From Prevotellaceae bacterium MN60 (GTDB lineage: Bacteria > Bacteroidota > Bacteroidia > Bacteroidales > Bacteroidaceae): a stretch of DNA of 64,000 bases. The translations under genes and the position numbers were made by a program. Below are positions 45,137-54,532 of the stretch, piece by piece. The notes beneath the pieces were generated by a model. That model was not told the DNA's origin, did no database searches, and worked only from the letters and a program-made list of their open reading frames with translations. Position 1 is the stretch's first letter, and the number at the start of each line of letters is the position of its first letter. The DNA lies in NCBI GenBank assembly GCA_900199555.1, contig FZQZ01000005.1, forward strand, positions 95,602 through 159,601. The letters run 5' to 3'.

Positions 45137-48049
45137 ATGACGACGAAGCGCATAATAAGAAAAGTAAAGGTATGGAGCATAGTGCTCTGTTACCTTTTTA
45201 CTTTTTTACCTTTATCCGCACAGACAGCCAAAGACGAGGCTAAAATGGTTGAGCGACTGCATAATTACTTTGCGAAATATAAGCCAAAAGGTACCCGACT
45301 GACACAGGCACCTAGACTTATCAGCTACAAACTCGACGACAATGCCAAGACACTCGTGGTTACTGCCGACGAGTTTTTTGCTGCCCAAGAGTTTACTCCT
45401 GAGATTACCGAACATATCTATAAGAAGATAAAAGGCGAACTACCCAAGCCCTACAAAGACTATCAGCTCACAGTGATGACGAATGGGATGACGATAGACG
45501 AGTTGATTCCCAATCGCCTTTCTATGAATGCCGATAAATCACGTATGTGGGGCGACATTGACTACGATGGTGAACCTTGGGTTAAGAACATCTCACAACC
45601 CGTAAAATATACACACGGACTACAAAACAGACATCTATCTCTCTGGGCTAGTCACGGGCGCTACTACGACCAGAGTAAGGGATATTGGCGCTGGCAACGT
45701 CCGAAACTCTTTAGTACCACAGAGGACTTATTTACCCAAACCATCGTGGTGCCCTACCTCATCCCTATGCTGGAGAATGCTGGAGCTATCGTCTTCACGC
45801 CTCGTGAGCGCGACTGGCAGAAAGAAGAAATCATCGTAGATAATGATGGCCCAAAGAGCAACTACTTTGAAGTTGAGATGGGCGAACACTGGGTAACAGC
45901 TCCACAGGCTGGTTTTGCATGGCACGAAGGTGTATATCACGACCAAGAGAATCCCTTTATGGCTGGTACAGCACGCATGGCGCGAACAACCAGCAGTAAG
46001 ACCTATAGCATTGCTGCCTATCAGCCTCGCTTCAAGAAGGCTGGTCGCTATGCAGTTTATGTAAGTTATCAGACGCTGCCTCGTAGCATCAACAATGCCC
46101 TCTACACAGTGTGGCATAAGGGAGAGCGCACCCAGTTCCATGTCAACCAACAGATGGGTGGTGGCACATGGGTATACTTAGGCACTTTCGACTTTGATGC
46201 AGGTTATAACGAGTTTAATCGCGTTACCGTCTCCAACCAGAGTAGCGAGAAGGGTATCGTTTCCACCGATGCAGTCCGCTTTGGTGGAGGTATGGGTAAT
46301 ATTGAGCGCTTTGGTGAGACGAGTGGTATGCCTCGTTGCTTGGAGGGTGCACGCTATTCAGCACAATGGGCAGGTATGCCTTACGAGATTTATAGTACCA
46401 AGGCGGGCAATGACGACTATGGAGATGATATCAATGTGCGTTCACTCATGACCAATCATTTGGGTGGAGGTTCTTGTTATATGCCTACTATTGACGGACT
46501 GAGAGTTCCTATCGAGTTATCCCTGGCAGTGCATAGTGATGCAGGATATGCAAGAGATGGTGAGGGACTGATTGGTTCGCTATCGGTATGCACCACTAAG
46601 TTTAACGAAGGAAAGCTCAATGCGGGTATCTCTCGTATGGCCTCGCGCGACTTTGCCGATGCGCTATTAAGTAATGAGATGCTCGACTTGAAATACAAAT
46701 ACGGAACATGGAATCGTAGAGAGCTCTTTGATCGCAACTACTCAGAAACCCGTTTGCCGGAGGTGCCCAGTGCCATACTGGAGACGATGTCACATCAGAA
46801 CTTCCCCGATATGCGATACGGACAAGACCCCAACTTCCGTTTTACGTTGGCACGTTCTATCTATAAAACTATTCTCCGCTATGTCAACGACCAACATGGG
46901 CACAACTTCATCGTTGCACCGTTGGCTCCTAATTTCTTCCGTATAGAATATAAGGAGAAGAACGTGATACGACTCAGTTGGGAGGCTGTTAACGACCCAC
47001 AAGAGCCTACTGCTAAACCTACAGGCTATATTCTTTATACCGCTATCGGTGAGGCAGACTTTGACAACGGTACCTATATCCGATCAAAGAATGAACACGA
47101 GATAACATTAGAGCCCAACCAACTATACCACTTCAAGGTGGCTGCCGTAAATCGTGGCGGACAGAGTTTCCCCACAGAAGTGCTCTCTGCTTATTATACG
47201 CCTAATGCCCAGAAGACTATTATGGTAGTGAATGGATTCCATCGCTTATCATCGCCAGCCATTCGCAACAATGCTGAAGAGCAAGGCTTTGATATCAACG
47301 AAGATCCAGGTATCACCTATGGTCCTACCTACGGATGGTGTGGACAACAAATCAATTACGAACGTAGTGAGATGGGCATTGAACCTAATGGATTAGGCAA
47401 TTCTACTGAAGAGTTAGAGGGTATGCTGATAGCTGGCAACGACTTCGACTACGTCAAGACACATGCTGAGGCTATCGCTGCCACCAAGCAATATAATATA
47501 GTGAGCTGTTCGAGCGAAGCCTTGGAGAGTGCCAGACTGCGCCACCACGACTATGCCGCACTCGACCTCATCCTAGGTTTGGAGCGTAACGACGGACACA
47601 GTCTTGAATACTACAAGACTTTCAGCAGTTCGATGCAGCACACCCTGCAAACATATACCAATAATGGTGGTGCCTTGCTGGTAAGTGGTGCCTATATCGG
47701 TAGCGACATGACTGGAGACGACGAACAGCAGTTCTTGTCTCATGTACTGAAATGCCAATATGCAGGCACCTCTCAAGATTCAACCAATATCGTCAGAGGC
47801 TTGGGCACAGACTTGCAATACTGGAAAGTGCTGAATGAGACGCACTATGCAGCTACCAAGACAGACATTTTACAACCTGTGAAGCCTGCCTATACTGCCA
47901 TGCAGTATGCCGACGGGTACGGAGCAGCAGTCGCTTATAAAGGCAATGACTATCGCCTGTTTGTGATGGGCTTTCCTTTTGAGTGTATTCAGACCGCTCA
48001 GAAGCGCTCATCTATCATGCGTGGAATACTAAACTATTTATTAAAATAA
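45137..48049 (+). CDS. Exported golvesin/amidase-like protein (xanthan-lyase-type annotation), 970 aa
   Basis: Signal peptide (WSIVLCYLFTFLPLSAQ within the first 30 residues). Central part holds a golvesin-like beta domain (GRYAVYVSYQTLPRSINNAL, FDFDAGYNEFNRVTVSNQ) and an N-acetylmuramoyl-L-alanine amidase-like region (LAVHSDAGY, ILETMSHQNFPDMRYG), then a fibronectin type III-like domain (IRLSWEAVNDPQEP) and a Bacteroidota-specific C-terminal domain. Homologues are often labelled xanthan lyase, but the amidase-type HSD and SHQN blocks favour a cell-wall amidase; this is inference. Periplasmic or surface. Followed closely by a small gene and ygiQ. Confidence 0.75.
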   Translation: MTTKRIIRKVKVWSIVLCYLFTFLPLSAQTAKDEAKMVERLHNYFAKYKPKGTRLTQAPRLISYKLDDNAKTLVVTADEFFAAQEFTPEITEHIYKKIKGELPKPYKDYQLTVMTNGMTIDELIPNRLSMNADKSRMWGDIDYDGEPWVKNISQPVKYTHGLQNRHLSLWASHGRYYDQSKGYWRWQRPKLFSTTEDLFTQTIVVPYLIPMLENAGAIVFTPRERDWQKEEIIVDNDGPKSNYFEVEMGEHWVTAPQAGFAWHEGVYHDQENPFMAGTARMARTTSSKTYSIAAYQPRFKKAGRYAVYVSYQTLPRSINNALYTVWHKGERTQFHVNQQMGGGTWVYLGTFDFDAGYNEFNRVTVSNQSSEKGIVSTDAVRFGGGMGNIERFGETSGMPRCLEGARYSAQWAGMPYEIYSTKAGNDDYGDDINVRSLMTNHLGGGSCYMPTIDGLRVPIELSLAVHSDAGYARDGEGLIGSLSVCTTKFNEGKLNAGISRMASRDFADALLSNEMLDLKYKYGTWNRRELFDRNYSETRLPEVPSAILETMSHQNFPDMRYGQDPNFRFTLARSIYKTILRYVNDQHGHNFIVAPLAPNFFRIEYKEKNVIRLSWEAVNDPQEPTAKPTGYILYTAIGEADFDNGTYIRSKNEHEITLEPNQLYHFKVAAVNRGGQSFPTEVLSAYYTPNAQKTIMVVNGFHRLSSPAIRNNAEEQGFDINEDPGITYGPTYGWCGQQINYERSEMGIEPNGLGNSTEELEGMLIAGNDFDYVKTHAEAIAATKQYNIVSCSSEALESARLRHHDYAALDLILGLERNDGHSLEYYKTFSSSMQHTLQTYTNNGGALLVSGAYIGSDMTGDDEQQFLSHVLKCQYAGTSQDSTNIVRGLGTDLQYWKVLNETHYAATKTDILQPVKPAYTAMQYADGYGAAVAYKGNDYRLFVMGFPFECIQTAQKRSSIMRGILNYLLK

Positions 48050-48069
48050 CCCGAAACAACAAAAGTATT

Positions 48070-48414
48070 ATGTACAAGATTCAAACTAATCCCAGCGGTA
48101 CTCGCAGCATCGACATCAGTGAAGAACATCTGCAAACCATCGATGACTATCACTTCTTTCGTGACCTCATCGACTCCAATGGTTATGTTGACGAACAAGT
48201 GCTGGACAAGTTGAAACTAAACATTCGTTCACTACTTGAGTCTGAAGCCGGCAAGGACAAGCGCCTGCTCGACCTCTGTCTCGATGTTATCTACCACAAC
48301 AATATGAAAGCATACGGACTGCAACAGCTCGTACTGTTGTTCATCAATTGGAAGAATCGTAGTAACGAAAATACAGATATCACATCAGGTGCCGATGAAG
48401 GCACTTCCGTTTAA
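48070..48414 (+). CDS. Conserved hypothetical protein, 114 aa
   Basis: MYKIQTNPSGTRSIDISEEH starts a soluble helical protein with no recognised domain (DLCLDVIYHNNMKAYGLQQL). The ATG at 48070 is used because it lies 20 bases behind the previous stop codon; a longer open frame from 47983 overlaps the previous gene. Followed by ygiQ after 32 bases with GAAAGGAGAG, a Shine-Dalgarno-like stretch. Confidence 0.7.
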   Translation: MYKIQTNPSGTRSIDISEEHLQTIDDYHFFRDLIDSNGYVDEQVLDKLKLNIRSLLESEAGKDKRLLDLCLDVIYHNNMKAYGLQQLVLLFINWKNRSNENTDITSGADEGTSV

Positions 48415-48446
48415 CTTAAAGAAAGGAGAGAAAGAGTAAGGTATTC

Positions 48447-50405
48447 ATGGATTATAAACTGACAGATTTTCTGCCGACAACAAAGAAAGAACTAGAGTTG
48501 CGCGGTTGGGAAGAGGTTGACGTCATCCTCTTCTCTGCAGACGCGTATGTTGATCACCCCTCATTCGGTGCTGCCGTCATTGGTCGCACCCTGGAAGCTG
48601 CAGGCTTTCGGGTAGCTATTGTGCCACAACCCGACTGGCATGGCGACTATCGAGATTTCAAGAAGCTGGGACGCCCTCGCCTCTTCTTTGGCATTGCTCC
48701 TGGTTGTATGGACTCGATGGTCAACAAATACACAGCCAATCGTCGTCTGCGCTCAGAGGATGCATACAGTCCTGACGGACGTCACGACATGCGCCCTGAA
48801 TACCCTACCATCGTATATAGCAAGATACTGCGCGAGTTATATCCCGATGTACCTATCGTATTAGGTGGTATCGAGGCATCGTTGCGCCGTCTCACACACT
48901 ACGATTATTGGCAAGACAAGCTGGAAAAATGTATTCTCTGTAACTCTGGTGCTGATATGATTACTTATGGTATGGGCGAGAAGCCCACCGTAGCATTAGC
49001 ACAAAAGTTGAGTGACGGATTACCCATCAAGCAGATTACCGATATTCCTCAGACGGTTTTTCTCAAACGTAAAGAAGACATCCCTGGTGGCATTACCGAG
49101 CGCGACATTGTGCTGCATAGCCATGAAGAGTGTCTGAAGAACAAACGCTGTCAGGCAGAGAACTTCCGACATATCGAAGAACAGTCGAACATGATGCATG
49201 CCCAGCGCCTGATACAAGGTGTAGATGGTCGCTTCGTTGTGGTCAATCCACCCTATCCTCCTATGACGACCGAGGAGTTAGATGCTTCGTTCGACCTGCC
49301 TTATACGCGTGTGCCCCATCCCAAATATAAGGGCAAACGTATTCCTGCCTACGAGATGATTAAGTTCTCGGTCAACATCCATCGCGGTTGTTTTGGTGGA
49401 TGTGCTTTCTGTACCATCTCAGCCCATCAGGGAAAGTTTATCACCTGTCGTTCTAAGGAGAGTATTATCAAAGAGGTGAAGAAGGTTATCCAGATGGATG
49501 GCTTCAAGGGTTACCTGAGCGACTTAGGTGGTCCCTCTGCCAATATGTATGGCATGCATGGTCGCAATCACAAAGCTTGTGAGAAGTGTAAGCGTCCCAG
49601 CTGTATCCACCCACAGATTTGTCCTAACCTCAATACCGACCACTCTAAACTCTTGGAAGTATATCGTGCTGTCGATGCACTGCCCGGCATCAAGAAGAGT
49701 TTTATCGGTAGTGGTGTGCGCTACGACCTGCTGTTGCACAAGAGTAAGGATGAGGCTTCCAACAAGGCAGCTATGGAATATACACGTGAACTTATCAAGA
49801 ATCACGTCAGTGGTCGTTTGAAGGTGGCACCTGAGCATACTAGCGAACGCGTGCTCTATCTGATGCGCAAGCCTTCGTTCCAACAGTTCTACGACTTCAA
49901 GCGCATCTTCGACCGCATCAATCGCGAAGAGCATCTAAACCAGCAGATTATCCCCTACTTCATCTCCAGTCACCCTGGATGCACAGAGGCAGATATGGCA
50001 GAGCTGGCAGTGAAGACCAAACAGTTGGATTTCCAGTTGGAACAGGTACAAGACTTCACGCCTACTCCCATGACGGTATCTACTGAGACGTGGTACACGG
50101 GATATGATCCTTACACGCTCGAACCCATTCAGAGTGCCAAGACCCAGCGCGACAAACTTGCTCAGCGCCAGTATTTCTTCTGGTATAAGCCCGAAGAGCG
50201 TCGAGGCATTGAGCAGAGCCTGCGCCGCATTGGTCGTCCTGATTTGATTCAGCAGCTCTGTCCTCATACTGATTTCAGAGGTCCTCGCACGGATAATCGC
50301 CATTCACATGCTGATTACAAGAAGCCACATGAGGATTACAGGAAGGATGCTCGTCGACCAGAGTCAAGAGAAGACAAGCGAGGTGGCAAGCGTCGTCGCC
50401 ACTAA
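48447..50405 (+). CDS. YgiQ family radical SAM protein, 652 aa
   Basis: UPF0313/YgiQ: an N-terminal B12-binding-like domain, then radical SAM CxxxCxxC in HRGCFGGCAFCTISAHQG (~312-330), a further Cys cluster CEKCKRPSCIHPQICPN (~375-392) and a C-terminal YgiQ domain with a basic, Asp/His-rich tail. The reaction is not known. The usual length is ~600-740. A strong terminator shared with the facing TPR gene follows. Confidence 0.92.
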   Translation: MDYKLTDFLPTTKKELELRGWEEVDVILFSADAYVDHPSFGAAVIGRTLEAAGFRVAIVPQPDWHGDYRDFKKLGRPRLFFGIAPGCMDSMVNKYTANRRLRSEDAYSPDGRHDMRPEYPTIVYSKILRELYPDVPIVLGGIEASLRRLTHYDYWQDKLEKCILCNSGADMITYGMGEKPTVALAQKLSDGLPIKQITDIPQTVFLKRKEDIPGGITERDIVLHSHEECLKNKRCQAENFRHIEEQSNMMHAQRLIQGVDGRFVVVNPPYPPMTTEELDASFDLPYTRVPHPKYKGKRIPAYEMIKFSVNIHRGCFGGCAFCTISAHQGKFITCRSKESIIKEVKKVIQMDGFKGYLSDLGGPSANMYGMHGRNHKACEKCKRPSCIHPQICPNLNTDHSKLLEVYRAVDALPGIKKSFIGSGVRYDLLLHKSKDEASNKAAMEYTRELIKNHVSGRLKVAPEHTSERVLYLMRKPSFQQFYDFKRIFDRINREEHLNQQIIPYFISSHPGCTEADMAELAVKTKQLDFQLEQVQDFTPTPMTVSTETWYTGYDPYTLEPIQSAKTQRDKLAQRQYFFWYKPEERRGIEQSLRRIGRPDLIQQLCPHTDFRGPRTDNRHSHADYKKPHEDYRKDARRPESREDKRGGKRRRH

Positions 50406-50412
50406 GGATACA

Positions 50413-50446
50413 AAAAACTGCGGTACCAAAAAAGACCGCAGTTTTT
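50413..50446. terminator. Bidirectional terminator between ygiQ and TPR gene
   Basis: AAAAACTGCGGT / ACCGCAGTTTTT, 12-bp perfect stem, 10-base loop, T-runs on both strands. Confidence 0.92.
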
Positions 50447-50447
50447 T

Positions 50448-52436
50448 TTATTTTCTATTCTGTTTGATAATGCTGTATGCTTGATAAAGTCCAAGCTCAC
50501 CAGCTTTCGACAAATCGGCAACAGCCTCCTGTTGTTGTTTCTGTGCTATGCGTACTAAACCACGATTATAGAATGCTTCTGCCAGATGTGGCTCTAATTC
50601 TATCGCACGATTATAATCGTCTATCGCATGCTGATAATCATTGCGCTGCACATACACATTACCACGATTATAATAGAGATAAGCACACGACGGATTCAGG
50701 CGTATAGCTTCTGCCAAATCTGCCAATACGCGAGCAGTCTGCAACCTCACATCCGTACCCTGAGCAGCATTAAAACCATTCAGACGCGACTGGCATACGG
50801 CACGCTGCCAATATGCTACAGATGATAGCGAGTCACTCATGATATACGTCGTCAGGTCATCGATAGCACCTTCGTTGTTTTGTATCACGCTATAGGCCAC
50901 CGCACGCTGTATCAGCAATGGCAGAATGTCGGCCTCTTTCTTCAGCTGATTGATTTGTTGTGTGATACTATCTATACGACTGAAGTAGCGCTGAGTAGCA
51001 GCTTCACTGAGGGAAGTCTGATTGCAGGTTACATGCAACTGGCGACCAGCAGGAATCTTTCTATTCAACTGCTCCACCTGATAGTCGAATGCCATATCAT
51101 GCTTCACCTCATTCTGGAAGCGTTCGGTAGAGAGCGCATACATCGGCATATAGTCCATGCCCACCTTATGGTTCTGCACTCGTCCACGATAGTCGCTCTG
51201 GTACTCTGGTGCTATATCCTCCTCGTCAGCCACAGCCAACTGGTTATACTTCTCGATATCCTCATCGCTGCGCTTACGCATCTGTTTCTTCGAGAGTCTT
51301 GGCTGCTTACCAAAACGCTTATCTATCTGTGCTTTCAGTATGCGGAATTCATCCAGTTCTGCCTCTTTCTTCATGCCCAAGCTACGATAGCATTGTGCAC
51401 GCTGATGCAAACCTGTCCAGAAGTTCGGATATTCCGCTATAACCTTTGAGTAGTCGCGGATGGCAGCACGCGGATTACCCGTTTTCTCCAACAACAGTGC
51501 ACGGTTATACAGTGCCATCAGGTTGTCAGGTTCCAACTTCAATACAAAGTCAAAGTCGGTAATAGCGCGATTGTCGTCACCCACCTGTGCTCTCAACAAG
51601 CCACGGTTATAGTGTCCAAGGAAGTTGTTGGGCTCAAAGTCTAGTGCCATATCGTAGTCAGACATCGCACCACGAAGATTATTCTGATTAAAGCGAGCCA
51701 TCGCACGATTGATATATAGTCCTGCCTGTTTGGGCAACAGGTGGATAGCTCTATCCAGATAGCCCTCACCCTCCTTCCATTCCTGACGTGCCAGACTAAT
51801 CATCGAGCGCATAGCCCATGCATTGCCGTTATAGGCATCCAGATCCAGGCTCTTATCCAGCGACTTGATAGCCTTTGTCGTGTCTTTCTGCTGCAGATAC
51901 ACTTCCGACTGCATGGCATATACCCGTGCATTCTTACTCCAGCGAGTAGCCATCGTATCTATCTCTGCCAGTGCCTTATCATAGTCTTTCAGCTGAATAC
52001 GACACAACACACGGTTATGCCACAGGTTCAGTCCCTCAGGGTCATAGCGCAAAGCAGTGTTATAGTCGTTGACAGCATCCTTAAAGTTCTTCTGCTGAAT
52101 GCGGCAGAGTCCACGCAACTCGTAGATTCCCACCACATAAGGATTGCGTTGTATTGCCTCCGAACAGTCTTTCTCTGCACCAGCATAGTCGTCCAGATAA
52201 TACTTTGCAACACCTCTGTAATACCATGGTTCAAAGAGGTAAGGTTTGGCAGATATAGCCTGATTAAAATACTGGATAGACAATACATAATCCTCATAGT
52301 AGAGTGCCGAGCGCCCCACCATCAGTAATCTATCCGTATTATACTGAGCAAAGCACTTTGAACATTGAATATTGAACATTGAACTTTGCAATGCCAACAG
52401 TGCAAGTATCCATCGTTTCCTGAAAAAATATCTCAT
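50448..52436 (-). CDS. Exported TPR protein, 662 aa
   Basis: About twelve TPR units across the mature protein (YNTALRYDPEGLNLWHNRVL, YDMALDFEPNNFLGHYNRGL, YNRAIELEPHLAEAFYNRGL), with a basic linker around 385-405. Start MRYFFRKRWILALLALQ at 52436; a further ATG at 52457 lies in the repeat array overlapping the def region. The signal peptide's end, SSMFNIQCSKCFAQ, is encoded by TTCAATG-type heptads (52356-52388), the same array found between genes, so a repeat has become coding. Last gene of the SPOR-ruvX-def-TPR operon. Role unknown; TPR proteins of this kind are common at the Bacteroidota envelope. Confidence 0.85.
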   Translation of the reverse strand: MRYFFRKRWILALLALQSSMFNIQCSKCFAQYNTDRLLMVGRSALYYEDYVLSIQYFNQAISAKPYLFEPWYYRGVAKYYLDDYAGAEKDCSEAIQRNPYVVGIYELRGLCRIQQKNFKDAVNDYNTALRYDPEGLNLWHNRVLCRIQLKDYDKALAEIDTMATRWSKNARVYAMQSEVYLQQKDTTKAIKSLDKSLDLDAYNGNAWAMRSMISLARQEWKEGEGYLDRAIHLLPKQAGLYINRAMARFNQNNLRGAMSDYDMALDFEPNNFLGHYNRGLLRAQVGDDNRAITDFDFVLKLEPDNLMALYNRALLLEKTGNPRAAIRDYSKVIAEYPNFWTGLHQRAQCYRSLGMKKEAELDEFRILKAQIDKRFGKQPRLSKKQMRKRSDEDIEKYNQLAVADEEDIAPEYQSDYRGRVQNHKVGMDYMPMYALSTERFQNEVKHDMAFDYQVEQLNRKIPAGRQLHVTCNQTSLSEAATQRYFSRIDSITQQINQLKKEADILPLLIQRAVAYSVIQNNEGAIDDLTTYIMSDSLSSVAYWQRAVCQSRLNGFNAAQGTDVRLQTARVLADLAEAIRLNPSCAYLYYNRGNVYVQRNDYQHAIDDYNRAIELEPHLAEAFYNRGLVRIAQKQQQEAVADLSKAGELGLYQAYSIIKQNRK
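52356..52388. repeat. TTGAACA heptads inside a signal-peptide coding region
   Basis: Four 7-bp units (TTTGAACATTGAATATTGAA then CATTGAAC) lie within the TPR gene and encode MFNIQC on the minus strand. Confidence 0.9.
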
Positions 52437-52449
52437 TATCTTATTGTCA

Positions 52450-52481
52450 ACGTTCAATGTTCAATGTTCAATGTTCAACGT
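52450..52481. repeat. TTCAATG heptads at the end of def
   Basis: Four 7-bp units; read on the minus strand the first TTGAAC supplies the TGA stop codon of def. Confidence 0.9.
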
Positions 52482-53038
52482 TTTACTGCTACTTTCGTTT
52501 TATATCCGCAGCGGAAACGACCTTGAAGCAGTGCTTTCAATTTACTCTTTATCAACTGCTTACGAAGTGGAGAAACACGGTCAACAAAAACCTTTCCCTC
52601 CAGATGGTCAAACTCATGCTGCATCACGCGAGCCAGATATCCTTCCACCCATTCATCGTGTGGTTGCATCTGTTCGTCCAGCCACTGCACGTGAATACGC
52701 TTCGGGCGAGTTACCTTTTCGTGGATAGCTGGCAACGAGAGACAGCCCTCTTCCATCGAGTCAGTTTCCGACTCATCGTATTCCACGATGTGTGGATTGA
52801 TATAAACCTTACGGAAGTCCTTATATTCTGGCATATCATCGCTCAATACGTCAAGATCTATCACGACCACGCGTATCGACTTGCCCACCTGGGGTGCCGC
52901 CAGTCCGATACCTTCACTTTCTGCCAGTGTATCCCACATATCCTGAATAAAACCATCCAGATTGGGATAGTCTGCAGGTATATCCTCAGCCACTTTTCTC
53001 AATACGGGCTGACCAAATATATAAATAGGTAAAACCAT
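52475..53038 (-). CDS. def: Peptide deformylase, 187 aa
   Basis: Removes the formyl group from nascent proteins. All three motifs are present: GIGLAAPQVG, EEGCLSLP (metal Cys) and QHEFDHLEG (metal His pair and catalytic Glu). Normal length. Its stop codon lies within the heptad repeat that follows. Third gene of a four-gene operon behind ruvX. Confidence 0.95.
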   Translation of the reverse strand: MVLPIYIFGQPVLRKVAEDIPADYPNLDGFIQDMWDTLAESEGIGLAAPQVGKSIRVVVIDLDVLSDDMPEYKDFRKVYINPHIVEYDESETDSMEEGCLSLPAIHEKVTRPKRIHVQWLDEQMQPHDEWVEGYLARVMQHEFDHLEGKVFVDRVSPLRKQLIKSKLKALLQGRFRCGYKTKVAVKR

Positions 53039-53061
53039 TTACTATTTTACAATTTACTATT

Positions 53062-53478
53062 TTACAATTTTCTCGAGCGCATATAGTCTTGCAGGATAAT
53101 AGTGGCACTGATCTCGTCCACCAGTGCTTTATCCTGACGAGCCTTCTTGTGTAATCCTCCTTCCAGCATAGCCTGATGGGCTAATACTGAGGTAAAGCGC
53201 TCATCGTAGAACTCGATAGGAATCTGTGGCATAGCCTTGCGCCAGCGATTTACAAACTGCTTTACGCGTTCCAGATTCTCACTGGGTTGCCCATTCGGTT
53301 GTTTGGGTTCCCCTATTACGATACGTTCTACAGGCTCCTTTGCCACATACTGCGTTAAATATTCAAAGAGCGTTGAAGTAGAAACAGTTGCCAACCCGCC
53401 AGCAATCAACTGCAACGGGTCGGTAACTGCTAATCCCGTACGCTTCTTTCCGTAATCTATCGAAAGGATGCGTGCCAC
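53062..53478 (-). CDS. ruvX: Holliday junction resolvase-like RuvX (YqgF), 138 aa
   Basis: RNase H-fold protein: ILSIDYGKKRTGLAVTDP at the start with the first catalytic Asp, IVIGEPKQPNGQPSEN and FYDERFTSVLA, DKALVDEISATIILQDYM near the end with the last Asp. Acts in 16S pre-rRNA 5' maturation or Holliday junctions in other bacteria. Six bases after the SPOR gene; 23-base gap to def with a 15-bp-period TTTACTATTTTACAA repeat. Confidence 0.92.
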   Translation of the reverse strand: MARILSIDYGKKRTGLAVTDPLQLIAGGLATVSTSTLFEYLTQYVAKEPVERIVIGEPKQPNGQPSENLERVKQFVNRWRKAMPQIPIEFYDERFTSVLAHQAMLEGGLHKKARQDKALVDEISATIILQDYMRSRKL

Positions 53479-53484
53479 GTCTAT

Positions 53485-54006
53485 TTATTTAGCGTAAAGC
53501 AGCCAAGCACCTGGGAATTTCTCCTGCAGCGCATTACGGCTGGCAGCAGCTTCATTCTTTGAGTCGAAGGTAGTAGCGATGACACGATACATAGCAGGTG
53601 TCACGCTGTTGTTTACTACCACCTGAGCATTGTAGCCCTGATTCTTCAGGTTCTGCTGCAAGCCCTCAGCGTTAGCCTTCAGAGAGAAAGAACCTACTAC
53701 TACGCTGAAGTTCTTCAGACCAGAGCCGGCAACGATTGATACAGACTCCTGACGAACAGGGATATTGTCGGCATTATCCATTACCTGTGCCTGTGTAACG
53801 GGCTTCTCCTCCATAGGAACTACTACGTTGTTCTCCTGCTCCATAGCAGCCTGAGCCTGCTGAGCCTCCTCTTGCTGTTTCTGCTGCAGTTCTTCCTGCT
53901 GCTTAGCTTTCAGGTAAGCCTGCTTGTAGGCACTCTCACTTGACTTACAGCTTGTAAAAACCATAGCTGCGCACAAACCAGCGCATAACAATGTGTACTT
54001 TTTCAT
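53485..54006 (-). CDS. SPOR domain lipoprotein, 173 aa
   Basis: Lipoprotein signal MKKYTLLCAGLCAAMVFTSC (Cys20), a Gln/Glu-rich coiled-coil (~35-60), then a SPOR domain from ~97 (NFSVVVGSFSLKANAEGLQQ ... YRVIATTFDSKNEAAASRNA). SPOR domains bind denuded glycan in septal peptidoglycan, so a cell-division or wall role at the outer membrane is expected. First gene of SPOR-ruvX-def-TPR. A TACTTTTGC box at 54090-54082 (minus) is a likely -7 element. Confidence 0.9.
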   Translation of the reverse strand: MKKYTLLCAGLCAAMVFTSCKSSESAYKQAYLKAKQQEELQQKQQEEAQQAQAAMEQENNVVVPMEEKPVTQAQVMDNADNIPVRQESVSIVAGSGLKNFSVVVGSFSLKANAEGLQQNLKNQGYNAQVVVNNSVTPAMYRVIATTFDSKNEAAASRNALQEKFPGAWLLYAK

Positions 54007-54110
54007 ACTTTTTTTGTTGTTGTATTACTATTATAAAATCTTGTTTACTATTGAATTTTGTGCGAAATTACAAAATATCGGGCAAAAGTAACGAAAAATG
54101 CTGCATAAAG

Positions 54111-54142
54111 TTTGTTAATTTCGAAAACTTTACGTATATTTG
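54111..54142 (+). promoter_or_regulatory. Promoter of the YtxH/holin-like unit
   Basis: TTTG (54111-54114), 20 bp, TATATTTG (54135-54142); full Bacteroidota promoter, divergent from the SPOR operon promoter at 54082-54090. Confidence 0.85.
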
Positions 54143-54185
54143 CCCGCAAAAAGATGCTTTTAACTAATAAATAAATTTGATTATT

Positions 54186-54392
54186 ATGAAAAGTTTAGGT
54201 TATTTAGGCGCATTTCTCGGCGGAGCTCTCGCCGGTGCTGTCGTAGGTTTACTAGTTGCTCCTGAAAAGGGTGCTGACACACGTGAAAAGATTTCTGATG
54301 CTGTTGAAGACTTCATGAAGAAGCACAACATCAAGTTGAGTCGTAAGGAAGTAAGCGATCTCGTTGACGACCTTGAAGAGGCACAGGAGTAA
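54186..54392 (+). CDS. YtxH domain protein, 68 aa
   Basis: MKSLGYLGAFLGGALAGAVVG with LLVAPEKGADTREKI is the YtxH pattern: a Gly-rich membrane helix and a short cytoplasmic or periplasmic helical tail. Stress-related in other bacteria; role here unknown. Start at 54186 rather than an ATG three codons earlier (54177). First of three small envelope genes. Confidence 0.88.
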   Translation: MKSLGYLGAFLGGALAGAVVGLLVAPEKGADTREKISDAVEDFMKKHNIKLSRKEVSDLVDDLEEAQE

Positions 54393-54396
54393 GTTC

Positions 54397-54429
54397 TCAT
54401 TGAACATTGAACATTGAACATTGAACATT
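54397..54429. repeat. TTGAACA heptad array after ytxH
   Basis: Four exact ATTGAAC units right after the ytxH stop codon. Confidence 0.9.
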
Positions 54430-54455
54430 TTGGCTGCGCATGAAGTAATCATAAA

Positions 54456-54532
54456 GTTCAATCTTCAAACATCAAACTTCAAAGTTGAATCTTCAATGTT
54501 CAATGGTCAATGTTCAATGTTCAATAATCAAT
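54456..54532. repeat. Mixed heptad array before the holin-like gene
   Basis: About ten 7-bp units: GTTCAAT, CTTCAAA, CATCAAA, CTTCAAA, then TTCAATG and TTCAATA, running up to the ATG of the next gene. The motif changes from CAAA-type to CAATG-type within the array. Confidence 0.85.
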
